This document shows positions 20,500-29,938 of a stretch of DNA of 64,000 nt, piece by piece. Source of the stretch: Bartonella sp. M0177 (GTDB taxonomy: Bacteria; Pseudomonadota; Alphaproteobacteria; Rhizobiales; Rhizobiaceae). Position numbers and translations under genes: made by a program. The DNA is taken from the NCBI RefSeq assembly GCF_016102285.1, contig NZ_JACFOY010000001.1, positions 1,364,001-1,428,000 on the forward strand, in the 5' to 3' direction. Numbering within the stretch: the stretch's first letter is position 1; each line of letters starts with the position of its first letter. Below the pieces are notes generated by a model. It did no database searches and had not been told where the DNA came from. It saw nothing but the letters and a program-made list of their open reading frames with translations.

Positions 20500-21609
20500 A
20501 TGACAGGTTCCAGTACTGTTCTTCCATTTAAAATAGAAAAAAACACAAATCCCGTTAGTGCTGAAAAGCGTGCGGAACTATTGAAGAATCCTGGATTTGG
20601 TCGGGTGTTTACCGACCACATGGCAGTGGTGCAATGGTCAGCAGGCAAAGGTTGGCACGACGCGGTTATAACTGCGCGCAAACCTTTCGAGATTGACCCG
20701 GCAAGTGCAATTCTACACTATGGTCAGGAAATCTTTGAAGGACTCAAAGCCTATCGCGCCCATGATGGTCGCATTCTCCTTTTTCGTCCGGAAGCAAATG
20801 CAGAACGCTTTCATAATTCGGCAATAAGATTGGCAATGCCACCGGTTGATAAGGATGTCTTCCTCACGGCAATAAAAGAACTTGTAAAAATAGACCGTAA
20901 TTGGATTCCGGAAACACCCGACTCCAGTTTGTATCTACGTCCTTTCATGTTTGCCAATCAGGCCTTCTTAGGTGTTCATCCGGCCAATGAATATATTTTC
21001 AGTGTCATTGCTTCGCCAGTCGGTTCGTATTTCAAGAGCGGCTCGACAAAACCGGTCAGTGTTTGGCTTGATACCGAGTTCAGTCGCGCCGGCCCCGGTG
21101 GCACAGGTGAAGCAAAATGTGGCGGCAATTACGCCTCGAGTCTTCTTGCCCAAATCAACGCCGAAAAAAATGGCTGCGATCAGGTTCTGTTCCTTGACGT
21201 TGTCGAACGCAAATGGATTGAAGAATTGGGCGGTATGAATATCTGTTTTGTTATGGATGATAATCGCCTGATCACCCCTAAACTTGACGGAACAATTCTG
21301 CATGGCGTTACGAGGAAGTCGATTTTGCAGCTCGCCAAAGATAATGGTATGAAAGTCGAGGAACGCAGCTATTCCTTCGACGACCTCAAAAAAGATGCAA
21401 AAAGTGGCCACCTCAAAGAAGTGTTCGCATGCGGCACCGCTGCTGTGATAACCCCAATCGGAGTATTCAAATACGAAGGTGGCGAAACGGTCATCGGTAA
21501 CGGGAATGGCGGCGAAATAACCCAGAAATTACGTGATGAGCTTATCCACATTCAAAAAGGTGAAGCAAAAGATCCCTATGGCTGGGTCAAGACTGTAAAA
21601 GTCGACTAA
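20500..21609 (+). CDS. ilvE: Branched-chain amino acid aminotransferase
   Basis: This fold-type IV PLP enzyme interconverts Leu, Ile and Val with their 2-oxo acids, using glutamate/2-oxoglutarate. The PLP lysine is Lys206 in GEAKCGGNYASS; other family marks are HYGQEIFEGLKAYR and LEEVFACGTAAVITPIG-like text near residue 310-330. The length from the ATG at 20500 is 369 residues, right for the longer BCAT form. That ATG has AAGG about nine bases upstream; the frame is open further upstream to 20335 without family likeness. A strong terminator follows. Confidence 0.95.
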   Translation: MTGSSTVLPFKIEKNTNPVSAEKRAELLKNPGFGRVFTDHMAVVQWSAGKGWHDAVITARKPFEIDPASAILHYGQEIFEGLKAYRAHDGRILLFRPEANAERFHNSAIRLAMPPVDKDVFLTAIKELVKIDRNWIPETPDSSLYLRPFMFANQAFLGVHPANEYIFSVIASPVGSYFKSGSTKPVSVWLDTEFSRAGPGGTGEAKCGGNYASSLLAQINAEKNGCDQVLFLDVVERKWIEELGGMNICFVMDDNRLITPKLDGTILHGVTRKSILQLAKDNGMKVEERSYSFDDLKKDAKSGHLKEVFACGTAAVITPIGVFKYEGGETVIGNGNGGEITQKLRDELIHIQKGEAKDPYGWVKTVKVD

Positions 21610-21638
21610 TTTTGCCACACTTTGTTTGTAGCATATTG

Positions 21639-21670
21639 AAAGTGCAGCCTCTTTAGGCTGCACTTTTGTC
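21639..21670 (+). terminator. Terminator after ilvE
   Basis: An 11-base perfect stem AAAGTGCAGCC/GGCTGCACTTT (21639-21649 with 21656-21666) has a six-base loop and is followed by TGTCTCTTCT. Confidence 0.8.
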
Positions 21671-22235
21671 TCTTCTAAGCTGTTTTCATTCATGTGATAT
21701 AGCCGGAATGAGGTGGCCTTGACATCATAGCCGTGATGGAAAGCCTTTTATCTACTTTGAAATCCGGCCGTTATTTCCATAACTAACGGTATTTCTACTC
21801 ATTAGCCATTATCGGTCAAACATTAACGAATATATTTACATTGAAAAATATTTTCTTGGAAATTACGTTAGTAATTCGTTTTCATTTATCAAAAAAAGCT
21901 ATAGTAATATTAAATTATATTTTTAAATTCAAATAAATCTCCTTTTACGAACCATATTGTTTTACGCAATGTAAAACTATGTACTTTTGGAAATAACTTT
22001 CCGATAATTTATCCGGTGTAAAACTTTCTTATTGTTTTTTGGATCACTATTTACGGTAAACGTAAATTTATCGCGGCAAGTTATCGTTTTAGCCAAAATG
22101 CAGTTTGTTAACCATCAAATAATCAAACCAAGAGTCCGGTATATTCAGCGACCTTATCGGTTTTAAAAAATCGCCGCTGTTACTTTGTAAAATAATGGAA
22201 ACCCGTGTATTCCCCACTTTCTCGATATAAACGAC
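21671..22235. other. AT-rich intergenic region between ilvE and glpX terminators
   Basis: About 560 bases between two convergent genes that have their own terminators. No credible gene, tRNA or repeat array is seen. A 68-codon minus-strand frame at 22089-22295 begins within the glpX terminator and looks accidental. Confidence 0.5.
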
Positions 22236-22237
22236 AT

Positions 22238-22273
22238 ACAAAAAAGGCGTATCTCGCGATCGAAATACGCCTT
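22238..22273 (-). terminator. Terminator of glpX
   Basis: The arms AAGGCGTAT (22244-22252) and ATACGCCTT (22265-22273) form a nine-base stem. On the minus strand it ends in a six-T run. It lies about 50 bases after the glpX stop. Confidence 0.8.
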
Positions 22274-22326
22274 CGGAGTAATGCAAGTTCATCATTCACC
22301 GGCAATGCCGGTTCAATTCATCCGGA

Positions 22327-23316
22327 TTAGTCGAACTTTTTCATATCCTGATGACGGGCAATAATATTACGAATTGTGCCCGTATGTGAACGCATTACAA
22401 TTGTGTCTGTTTGAATATAGTTTTTGGCAAATTTTACACCGGAAAGTAGGTTTCCGTCAGTAACGCCGGTCGCTGCAAACAGCACGTCACCTTTTGCCAT
22501 TTCTTCCATAGTGTAAACTTTATTCGGATCTTTTACGCCCATTTTGGCAGCACGGTCGATTTTTTCTTGCGTGTTCAACTGTAAACGACCTTGCATCTGC
22601 CCACCAATGCATCGCAAAGCTGCGGCAGCCAGAACACCTTCCGGTGCGCCACCTATTCCCATATAAATATCGATACCGGTCTCATCAGGATCGGTTGTAT
22701 GAATAATGCCTGCAACATCGCCATCACCAATCAAGCGGATTGATGCACCGGTTGTGCGCACTGCTTCAATAAGTTTGGCGTGCCGGGGCCTATCCATGAT
22801 ACAAGCAGTAATCATATTCGGCTTGACACCTTTTGCCTTGGCTAGTGCGTTGATATTGTCAACAGGGCTTGCATCTATGTCAACAAGGCCTTTGGGATAT
22901 CCTGGACCTATAGCGATCTTCTCCATGTAAACATCCGGTGCATAGAGCAAATTGCCCTTTTCAGCCATAGCAATAACGGCTAACGAATTAGGCAAGTTCT
23001 TCGCGCATATAGTTGTTCCTTCCAGAGGATCGAGTGCTATATCGACAGACGGACCTTCCTTGGTACCTACTTTTTCACCGATATAGAGCATAGGAGCTTC
23101 ATCGCGTTCTCCTTCACCGATAACAACCGTGCCATCTATCGGTAGACGGTTCAATTCTTTGCGCATCGCATCAACGGCTGCCTGATCAGCTGCCTTTTCA
23201 TCTCCACATCCACGAATACGTGCGGCGGCTACTGCCGCGCGTTCGGTAACGCGAGCGAGCTCAAGTGTTAAAATACGATTGAGTCCATGTAATGTACGGT
23301 CAGCCGAGTTCGACAT
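22327..23316 (-). CDS. glpX: Fructose-1,6-bisphosphatase, class II
   Basis: GlpX hydrolyses fructose 1,6-bisphosphate to fructose 6-phosphate for gluconeogenesis and is a Mn-dependent member of the Li-sensitive phosphatase fold. Metal-site motifs are GEGERDEAPML and the DPLEGTT box (D-P-L-E-G-T-T is the family hallmark). The substrate-binding loop GIGGAPEGVLAAAALRC is present. At 329 residues it is full length. In Rhizobiales glpX commonly follows hom, as here (173-base gap on the same strand). Confidence 0.96.
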   Translation of the reverse strand: MSNSADRTLHGLNRILTLELARVTERAAVAAARIRGCGDEKAADQAAVDAMRKELNRLPIDGTVVIGEGERDEAPMLYIGEKVGTKEGPSVDIALDPLEGTTICAKNLPNSLAVIAMAEKGNLLYAPDVYMEKIAIGPGYPKGLVDIDASPVDNINALAKAKGVKPNMITACIMDRPRHAKLIEAVRTTGASIRLIGDGDVAGIIHTTDPDETGIDIYMGIGGAPEGVLAAAALRCIGGQMQGRLQLNTQEKIDRAAKMGVKDPNKVYTMEEMAKGDVLFAATGVTDGNLLSGVKFAKNYIQTDTIVMRSHTGTIRNIIARHQDMKKFD

Positions 23317-23489
23317 ATGATTGATCCCATCGGGTAATTGTTAAAAAAACTAAAGTTGTTGCGCAACATTATACAATAGCCTTTTGGCAAAGACTAACGT
23401 TTATCGCAAGAGGAATAATGATCAATTCATGACTTATAATTGATAACATTAGTGATCATTACACAAACCAATGTTAATACACCCGATTT

Positions 23490-24806
23490 TTAGTTCGGAC
23501 GTTCTATCCGTATCATTTGCGGCTTATCAATAAGGTGCCCGTCTTCCATAATGGACGACAAAGCTTTGCGCACTGACGACTCGGTTGTTTCGTGCGTCAC
23601 AAGAACAATATTCTTCGTATTCGGCTGCTTATTTTCTGCAAGCGGCCGTTGAACAATCGATTCCAATGAAATGGAATTTTCAGCCATACGTTTTGCGACA
23701 GTCGCAAAGACACCGATCTTGTCGTTGACTGTCAAACGGATGAAATAGCCCCCTGCATGGGCCCGCATCCGTGCACGTTTATAAGGTGCAAGAGCTTGAG
23801 CCGGCGTGCCGAAAACCGGTCCGTGTTGAAAACCGGGATGGGATTTCGCAATATCGGCAATATCGCCAATGACAGCGGACGCTGTTGCGTTCCCTCCGGC
23901 TCCGGGGCCGGACAGCAGCAGTTCACCCAGAAGATCGGTTTGTATAGAAACCGCATTTGTGACACCTTGCACTTGTGCAATAACGGAAGATGTTGGCACC
24001 ATCGTAGGGTGTACACGTTGTTCAATACCGGTGTCGGTTTTTACAGCTACGCCAAGAAGCTTGATCCGGTAACCGAGTTCATCCGCAGCATGAATATCGG
24101 CAAGTGATATATTGCTTATTCCTTCGACATAGATATCGTCGACGGAAATGACGCAACCAAATGCCAAACTTGTCAGCAGAGCAAGTTTGTGCGCTGTGTC
24201 AAAGCCTTCAATATCGAAAGTTGGATCAGCTTCGGCATAGCCCAGTTTTTGAGCTTCCTTCAGACATTCTTCAAAAGAAATTCCTTCTGCGAGCATACGG
24301 GTCAAAATGTAATTACACGTACCATTCAAAATACCGTAAACTCTGGAAACATTGTTTCCCGAAAGCGACTCGCGCATAGCCTTGATAACGGGAATACCCC
24401 CCGCGACCGCTGCCTCGAAGTTTAAAAGAACGCCTTTTTTCTCGGCAATTTTTGCTAACGCCACCCCGTGACGAGCGAGCAAGGCCTTGTTGGCTGTTAC
24501 AACATGGTGACCGTGTTTCAGTGCTTCTTCGACACAAAAACGCGCAATCCCCTCCTCGCCGCCAATAAGTTCGACAAAAACGTCAATATTGTCGCTTGCA
24601 GCCAGAACCAACGGGTCATCGACCCATTCAATGTGTTGAAGATCAATGCCACGCTCCCTTGTTCTGTCACGTGCACTCACAGCCACGACATCAATGGGCC
24701 TGCCACATTGTTTTGTCAGCAAGTCCTGTTTTTCTTTCAATATACGAACGACAGAACTTCCTACGGTTCCAAGCCCGACTATGCCGATCCTCAACGCATT
24801 TACCAT
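23490..24806 (-). CDS. hom: Homoserine dehydrogenase
   Basis: It reduces aspartate semialdehyde to homoserine on the way to threonine and methionine. The 438 residues contain an N-terminal Rossmann fold (IGIVGLGTVGSSVV), the catalytic region with AGGIPVIKAMRESLSGN and GILNGTCNYILTRM, the conserved YAEADPTFDIEGFDTAHKL, and a C-terminal ACT domain (about 355-430), likely the threonine feedback site. It lies three bases after the aminotransferase gene and is probably cotranscribed with it. Confidence 0.96.
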   Translation of the reverse strand: MVNALRIGIVGLGTVGSSVVRILKEKQDLLTKQCGRPIDVVAVSARDRTRERGIDLQHIEWVDDPLVLAASDNIDVFVELIGGEEGIARFCVEEALKHGHHVVTANKALLARHGVALAKIAEKKGVLLNFEAAVAGGIPVIKAMRESLSGNNVSRVYGILNGTCNYILTRMLAEGISFEECLKEAQKLGYAEADPTFDIEGFDTAHKLALLTSLAFGCVISVDDIYVEGISNISLADIHAADELGYRIKLLGVAVKTDTGIEQRVHPTMVPTSSVIAQVQGVTNAVSIQTDLLGELLLSGPGAGGNATASAVIGDIADIAKSHPGFQHGPVFGTPAQALAPYKRARMRAHAGGYFIRLTVNDKIGVFATVAKRMAENSISLESIVQRPLAENKQPNTKNIVLVTHETTESSVRKALSSIMEDGHLIDKPQMIRIERPN

Positions 24807-24809
24807 TGG

Positions 24810-26003
24810 TTAGGCTGCCTTGTTTTTTTCGTCAGAAAAGAAGCGCTTTATATTGCGGGCAGCCTGCCTTAAACGGTGCTCGTTCTCGACAAGTGCAATG
24901 CGGACATAATCATCTCCCTGCTCACCAAATCCAATTCCCGGAGAAACCGCAACATCGGCTTTTTCGATGAGCAATTTTGAAAATTCAAGTGACCCCAGAT
25001 GCTTGTATTGCTCCGGTATCGGAGCCCATGCAAACATAGTCGCCTCAGGCGAAGGAACGTCCCATCCGGCACGGTGAAAACTTTCGACCATGACATCACG
25101 ACGCTTTTTATAGACCGACCGCACATAAGCAATATCCGATCCGTCACCGTTCAATGCATAAGCAGCAGCAACCTGAATTGGTGTAAATGCACCGTAATCA
25201 AGGTAGGATTTGACGCGCGTCAAAGCAGCGATCAATCGCTCGTTGCCCACTGCAAAGCCCATCCGCCAACCCGGCATCGAAAAGGTTTTCGACATAGACG
25301 TAAATTCGACAGCAACATCAATCGCACCCGGTACCTGTAAAACTGAAGGTGGCTCTTTGTCGCCAAAATAGATCTCGGCATAAGCGAGGTCAGAAAGCAG
25401 GATGATTTCGTTCTTTTTGGCAAAATCAACGACTTCCTTATAAAAATCGAGATCCGCAACATAGGCAGTGGGATTGGAAGGGTAATTCAGAATGACAGCA
25501 ATCGGCTTCGGAATCGAATGCTTGACCGCGCGATCAAGCGCACGGAGCAATTCTTCACCCGGATATGCCGGCATAGAGCGGATAACCCCTCCGGACATAA
25601 TAAAACCGAAGGAATGAATGGGATATGTCGGGTTCGGACACAAGACAACATCGCCGGGGGCTGTAATTGCCTGTGCCATATTGGCAAACCCCTCTTTCGA
25701 TCCCAAGGTGGCAATGACTTGCGTATTGGGATCCAATTTTACGCCGAAACGGCGTTCATAATATTTGGCTTGTGCCCGTCTTAATCCGGGAATGCCGCGT
25801 GATGCGGAATAACGGTGTGTTCTAGGATCCTGTACAACCTCGCAAAGTTTATCGACGATATTTTGCGGCGTCGGCAAATCCGGATTCCCCATTCCGAGGT
25901 CAATAATATCGGCCCCCTTCGCTCGCGCGGCTGCCTTCAGGCGGTTAACCTGTTCGAATACGTAAGGCGGCAAACGACGAATTTTATGGAATTCTTCCGA
26001 CAT
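24810..26003 (-). CDS. alaC: Class I/II aminotransferase, AlaC-like (LL-DAP aminotransferase family)
   Basis: This PLP fold-type I enzyme of 397 residues has the PLP lysine at Lys239 (SMSKTFSMPGWR), the Asn-binding motif NYPSNPTA (about 173-180) and the Tyr in SDLAYAEIYF. It is closest in pattern to E. coli AlaC (glutamate-pyruvate aminotransferase) and to proteins often annotated as LL-diaminopimelate aminotransferase. The alanine role is more likely in a proteobacterium with a normal dap pathway, but sequence alone does not decide. It is the first gene of a hom operon. Confidence 0.85.
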   Translation of the reverse strand: MSEEFHKIRRLPPYVFEQVNRLKAAARAKGADIIDLGMGNPDLPTPQNIVDKLCEVVQDPRTHRYSASRGIPGLRRAQAKYYERRFGVKLDPNTQVIATLGSKEGFANMAQAITAPGDVVLCPNPTYPIHSFGFIMSGGVIRSMPAYPGEELLRALDRAVKHSIPKPIAVILNYPSNPTAYVADLDFYKEVVDFAKKNEIILLSDLAYAEIYFGDKEPPSVLQVPGAIDVAVEFTSMSKTFSMPGWRMGFAVGNERLIAALTRVKSYLDYGAFTPIQVAAAYALNGDGSDIAYVRSVYKKRRDVMVESFHRAGWDVPSPEATMFAWAPIPEQYKHLGSLEFSKLLIEKADVAVSPGIGFGEQGDDYVRIALVENEHRLRQAARNIKRFFSDEKNKAA

Positions 26004-26069
26004 TTTTTAATCCGGTCAAAAAGTTGATGTTAAAAGTTTAATAATCAAACATAGATGGTCCAAGAACGA

Positions 26070-26417
26070 TTAATCCTGTTTACCACTCTGTTCAATCTGG
26101 CGGACTGTTTCTTCCGCCTCACGACGCGCGTCGTCCTTGGCTTTTGCCAGATTGGACGCACTATTCGCGGATGGCCCCGGCACTTTTTTCAGACGTGCCG
26201 CTTCCGAATCCAACCGATTGGTCAAAGATTGTTTCTCGACTTCAGAAAATTGTTCGGTTGCAGCTCGGGGTTTATCCGAAAATCGCGGATATGATTCTTG
26301 ATGGGAGGCACCAGCCTGTTCCGGAGCCGTAAATTCTGCGCCACGAGCACAGCCCATTACGGCAAATGCTATCATAGTAAGAACAATACTGTGCTTTCTT
26401 TTAAAAGGCCTGTGCAT
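26070..26417 (-). CDS. Small lipoprotein of unknown function
   Basis: The 115-residue product has a basic n-region, a hydrophobic core and the lipobox VMGC, putting the lipidated Cys near residue 23. The mature part is hydrophilic, rich in Ala, Glu, Lys and Arg, and looks helical (SEVEKQSLTNRLDSEAARLKK, then AKAKDDARREAEETVRQIE as heptad-like text). A coiled coil in the periplasm is likely. It precedes the alaC-hom pair on the same strand with a 66-base gap. No function can be assigned. Confidence 0.75.
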   Translation of the reverse strand: MHRPFKRKHSIVLTMIAFAVMGCARGAEFTAPEQAGASHQESYPRFSDKPRAATEQFSEVEKQSLTNRLDSEAARLKKVPGPSANSASNLAKAKDDARREAEETVRQIEQSGKQD

Positions 26418-26705
26418 CTTAATTCTATTTTCCCATCACTTGCATAAATGTTTTCTTTATCATGAGATTAACACAACGCCAAGGTCAAGAGAGGATAGGA
26501 GATATTCGAGCAGTTTTGTTGTTTTCCTGCAATTGTGTGGTTAAAGTGTCATAGATTACAATTTTGACTCGCAACGTGATAAGAATTCGATGTTCTCGAT
26601 ATAAATTCGACGCATTTTGTTGCGAGATCGGATGCTTCGACTGGAAGTGTTTGTTTAGAATAGTGAAAAAGCGTTAGGCCTTCGGCCGCAATGAAAGGTT
26701 GCTGA

Positions 26706-28064
26706 TTGTTCGCAGATACCGACATTTTTCCGAAGAAAGAGCATTCATATCTTTTTCACGGCAGGTCATTATGTTCCGGACTGGTCATGGTAGCGGCATT
26801 ATTATTGTCAGCCTGTACAGCCAATAACGGGGGAATGGGCGGAATAGAAAAGGCAGTTGGCACTCAAAACGCGCAACCAGACAAAAATTCGGGTAACCCC
26901 GCCCCTACAAATGTTATGAATCCTCAATCTGCTCAAGAAGTCGACAGCAATCAAATAGCCGCAGATCAAAGCCGTGCTCAACCGGCACAGGTGCCGCTTC
27001 CGACACAACCTCCTTCGCAAGATAATAAAGGGGTAGATTCTTCCCAACAGACACCTCTCACTGACAATGGAACTGCGAACAATCATCCCTTGTCCACGGG
27101 AAATTCTGGTGTTCCAATTGTGAGCCCGGCGACTGAAACAGCTTCAGGCGACGAGCCTAAGCCTAAAAAGACCGCGCTTTTTTCTTTTCTTGGAAAAAAG
27201 ACCGAACCCGCTACGTCTAAAACCACTCCCACAACAACGAATTCGGATACGAGTGAACAGTCGTCACAACCCAGTGCATCTTCCCCAACTCAAAATACAT
27301 CAACGGCAGCACCGGAAGCCCAACATAATAATACCAGCACTCCCCCCTCCGGCCAAACAACAGTTTCTCGTGATTCTTCTACACAGGATGTCTCACAAAG
27401 CGCTTCTAATACACAACAACCGCCTGAACGCGACGCTACAAGCCAAAAACAGGGAAGTTTAATGCGGTTATTCGGTCGTTCGGATAACCAGAAGAGTAAT
27501 AAGCCGGTTGATAGCGAAACAAAAACAGCACTTGTACCGCTGCCGAAGAAAGATCCGCATGAATATAATGATGACTTACCCGGGGTTCGACCCAATGGTG
27601 GCATTGTTATTAAACATCGTACGAGTCTTTATGATGATACCGATATTGACGCAAACGAAATTGATTCGCCTTCGCTTTACACACTCGCATCGGTCAGTAT
27701 CTATGGTCGTTCATTGCCAAATGGATTGAAAGTAGCCCGCAAAGATGTTGAAGTTTCATGCCTGAGACCTCAACTGGTAGCTATCCTGAAAACCATAGAA
27801 CGACGCTTCAACAAGCCGGTTATTATAACATCCGGATATCGTAGTCCGTCATATAACCAGAAAGTAAATGGCGCAAAACGCTCCATGCATATGTCCTGTG
27901 CAGCGGCGGATATTCAGGTTCCCGACACAAATAAATGGGAAGTTGCCAAATTTGTCCGCGCTTTGCCCAACCGCGGCGGCGTAGGCACCTATTGTCACCA
28001 ATCAATCCATGTCGATGTGGGGCCAAAACGCGATTGGAATTGGACATGTTCAGCAAAAAATTAA
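26706..28064 (+). CDS. Lipoprotein with C-terminal peptidase M15-type (DUF882-like) domain
   Basis: The C-terminal 115 residues (about 335-450) match the M15A/YcbK-type murein peptidase fold. The zinc-site pattern is visible as SGYRSPSYNQKVNGAKRSMH, then SCAAADIQV (usually SxHxxGxAxDI; here the His-x-Asp region reads HMSCAAADI) and a later SIHVDVG. Residues 50-290 are Ser/Thr/Gln/Pro-rich and disordered. The N-terminus ends in a lipobox LSAC. The start appears to be TTG at 26706, with GAAAGG eight bases before it; no better in-frame ATG precedes the signal peptide. A role in peptidoglycan trimming is inferred. Confidence 0.83.
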   Translation: MFADTDIFPKKEHSYLFHGRSLCSGLVMVAALLLSACTANNGGMGGIEKAVGTQNAQPDKNSGNPAPTNVMNPQSAQEVDSNQIAADQSRAQPAQVPLPTQPPSQDNKGVDSSQQTPLTDNGTANNHPLSTGNSGVPIVSPATETASGDEPKPKKTALFSFLGKKTEPATSKTTPTTTNSDTSEQSSQPSASSPTQNTSTAAPEAQHNNTSTPPSGQTTVSRDSSTQDVSQSASNTQQPPERDATSQKQGSLMRLFGRSDNQKSNKPVDSETKTALVPLPKKDPHEYNDDLPGVRPNGGIVIKHRTSLYDDTDIDANEIDSPSLYTLASVSIYGRSLPNGLKVARKDVEVSCLRPQLVAILKTIERRFNKPVIITSGYRSPSYNQKVNGAKRSMHMSCAAADIQVPDTNKWEVAKFVRALPNRGGVGTYCHQSIHVDVGPKRDWNWTCSAKN

Positions 28065-28128
28065 AAAAAAATGCTTAAGGGGGCTTGCGATTAAAAAATA
28101 TCCTCTCTATAAGCCGTCTCACTGATAC

Positions 28129-28203
28129 GCGCCCATCGTCTAGTGGTTAGGACGCCGCCCTTTCACGGCGGAAACAGGGGTTCAAATCCCCTTGGGCGTA
28201 CCA
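28129..28203 (+). tRNA. tRNA-Glu (anticodon TTC)
   Basis: The acceptor GCGCCCA pairs with TGGGCGT, with a terminal G-T pair as usual for this tRNA. The anticodon stem CCGCC/GGCGG holds loop CTTTCAC, giving TTC. The T-arm has GTTCAAATC and CCA is encoded. It marks the left border of the accessory island; tRNA genes are common integration sites. Confidence 0.95.
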
Positions 28204-29611
28204 CCTTTGTATATTCAAATCATTGAGTTGTATTATTTTTCAAAGCGAAGTTAAGCGATTTTTACTTTTCGCTATTTTTATTAAACGGTCACAGCCTATC
28301 TTGATGTTTGTCGGACACAAACTTGTCATTCAAATCCATTGAAAACGAACACTTCTTATCGATTTGCGGTAAAGTTTTTCACCATTATGGATGCGAACTC
28401 GGTTAATTTTGCCACACTCAACAGTGGCACCTCGCTCATAACAATTTCATCCAAGACCAACCTTCTGCCTATCTTGTTTCGACAATGCTATCTATCTGGC
28501 ATGAGTCAAACACAACTCCGGAAAAGCCTTTTCGACTACGTGGATCCCATGACAGCGTTGAAAGACTAAATTCTGAAACGACTAGGCGCGCTTGAGCGCG
28601 TAGCTACCGAATTGCTCAGAAAAGCCAACGAGGCAATCACCACGGCTCTTCTTGGCTAATATCAACAAGCCGAAGACAATAGTTCAAGAGGTCATTTGAT
28701 CTACAGATAGGCAAGACTTTCATCTTGGAGCTGCGCGACAAACGTCAAGAGTAGAAAAAGAAGTAATCTGTATTCCAGACTATCATGGTAATTCTTGGCA
28801 ACAAGTCGATTGTCAAGGTAGGTCGCGCCAATGCTATACAATTTTGCAATATTCTTACAGTTACATTCGCATGATGGTCCATCAACTACATTTATACCAT
28901 TAGTACATGTTTTATCATCACATGAGTTATGGCAATTCAGGTGTCTGAAGATAGATGTTATAATTATGATTTCGAATATTATGTTTACGCAAACGCTATG
29001 CGACACGGCTCTCGCCGACGATGCATGACAAGCAACAGCTATTGAACGCTGCATCAGCTGACCGGCTGTAAAACGCCCACTTTCCGATATAACTGAATCG
29101 TTGCCGGTTATCCATATGAATGTCCAAGAAGGCGCCAATTCTTGAAAAAACTAGAAATTATCAACGAAATCCTCCGCAGTTTTCTAAAATCTTGCGCTGA
29201 TCGGCAATCTTCAATGGTTGATGGACAAGTACCAAATCTTTTTCTGCACAATTAATCTGCAAATGCATGTGCAAGCAGTACCTTATCTGAATTCTTATCT
29301 AGACATCACCACAACCGGAAATATCACTGAACAACCTTTGGCAATTCGTAATGCGCTTCGAATATGCAGCACTCGTGTGAACAGTCATTGACATTGAAGA
29401 AAACAAACGCAAAACGGAATGCCATTAACTCTTTCAAATTAGCTGCGTTTTATGGAAATAAAGAAGTTACCCCCATCATCAAACGTTACTTATAGTTGGT
29501 TTAATTCAGGAATGCTGAATTAATTAGCCATGGTGTTATATATGGATATTGCACAAACTCGCGTTCTATGTTCAATTCTCAACATTAGCTGATTCAAAAT
29601 GAAGGCTGGGG
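28204..29611. other. Degraded, probably horizontally acquired region after tRNA-Glu
   Basis: About 1.4 kb without an intact recognisable gene. Several short open stretches are interrupted by stops. One plus-strand frame (about 28411-28589) reads WHLAHNNF...STMLSIWHESNTTPEKPF and ends in TGA. A second frame overlaps it and after its stop continues as LGALERVATELLRKANEAITTA. Both look like pieces of former proteins, but I cannot name the family. Composition shifts from normal at 28560-28640 to very AT-rich nearer the toxin gene. No integrase, attachment repeat or IS end could be found by eye. Confidence 0.45.
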
Positions 29612-29938
29612 ATGGAAATTGCTTTCGCTACTTTTCAATTGCGAGATTTAATTGAATCATCAAAAAAATTGAAAAATTTGTATGGTGACGAATTAGCTAA
29701 TGATTTGATGTCAATTTTTCGTGATTTTGAGGCAGCTGAATCCCTGGATGAAATTATAAAATTTGGATATGAAGCTTTATTTATAGCTGCAGACGAAATT
29801 TTATTAAAGCTTCGTCCAAATTTAAGTGTTCAGTTCAAGATTAATGATCTGATAAATCGGACAAAATCAAATGTTATTCTTGATCCCAGTAAAATTCGAC
29901 ATATTAAAATAACAGGTGTTAATCATGAAAAGCCTTGA
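29612..29938 (+). CDS. Putative RelE/HigB-like toxin of a type II toxin-antitoxin pair
   Basis: This 108-residue protein has the size and pattern of a RelE/HigB-family mRNA interferase variant. It begins with a beta strand (MEIAFAT), has a helical region LRDLIESSKKLKNLYGDELANDLMS and the family-like DFEAAESLDEI, and ends with strands including IRHIKITGVNHE. The usual basic catalytic residues are not obvious, and the middle diverges, so toxicity is unproven. The gene overlaps the antitoxin-peptidase gene by 14 bases, which argues for a functional pair with the toxin first, as in higBA. It is AT-rich and probably acquired. Confidence 0.55.
   Translation: MEIAFATFQLRDLIESSKKLKNLYGDELANDLMSIFRDFEAAESLDEIIKFGYEALFIAADEILLKLRPNLSVQFKINDLINRTKSNVILDPSKIRHIKITGVNHEKP

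Noticed and set aside
22089-22295. 68-codon minus-strand frame between ilvE and glpX
   Set aside because: It starts inside the glpX terminator stem, has no ribosome binding site and no family likeness.
28701-29138. 145-codon minus-strand frame in the degraded region
   Set aside because: The composition is Cys/Ile-rich and irregular, no family pattern is seen, and it lies in DNA that looks decayed on both strands.
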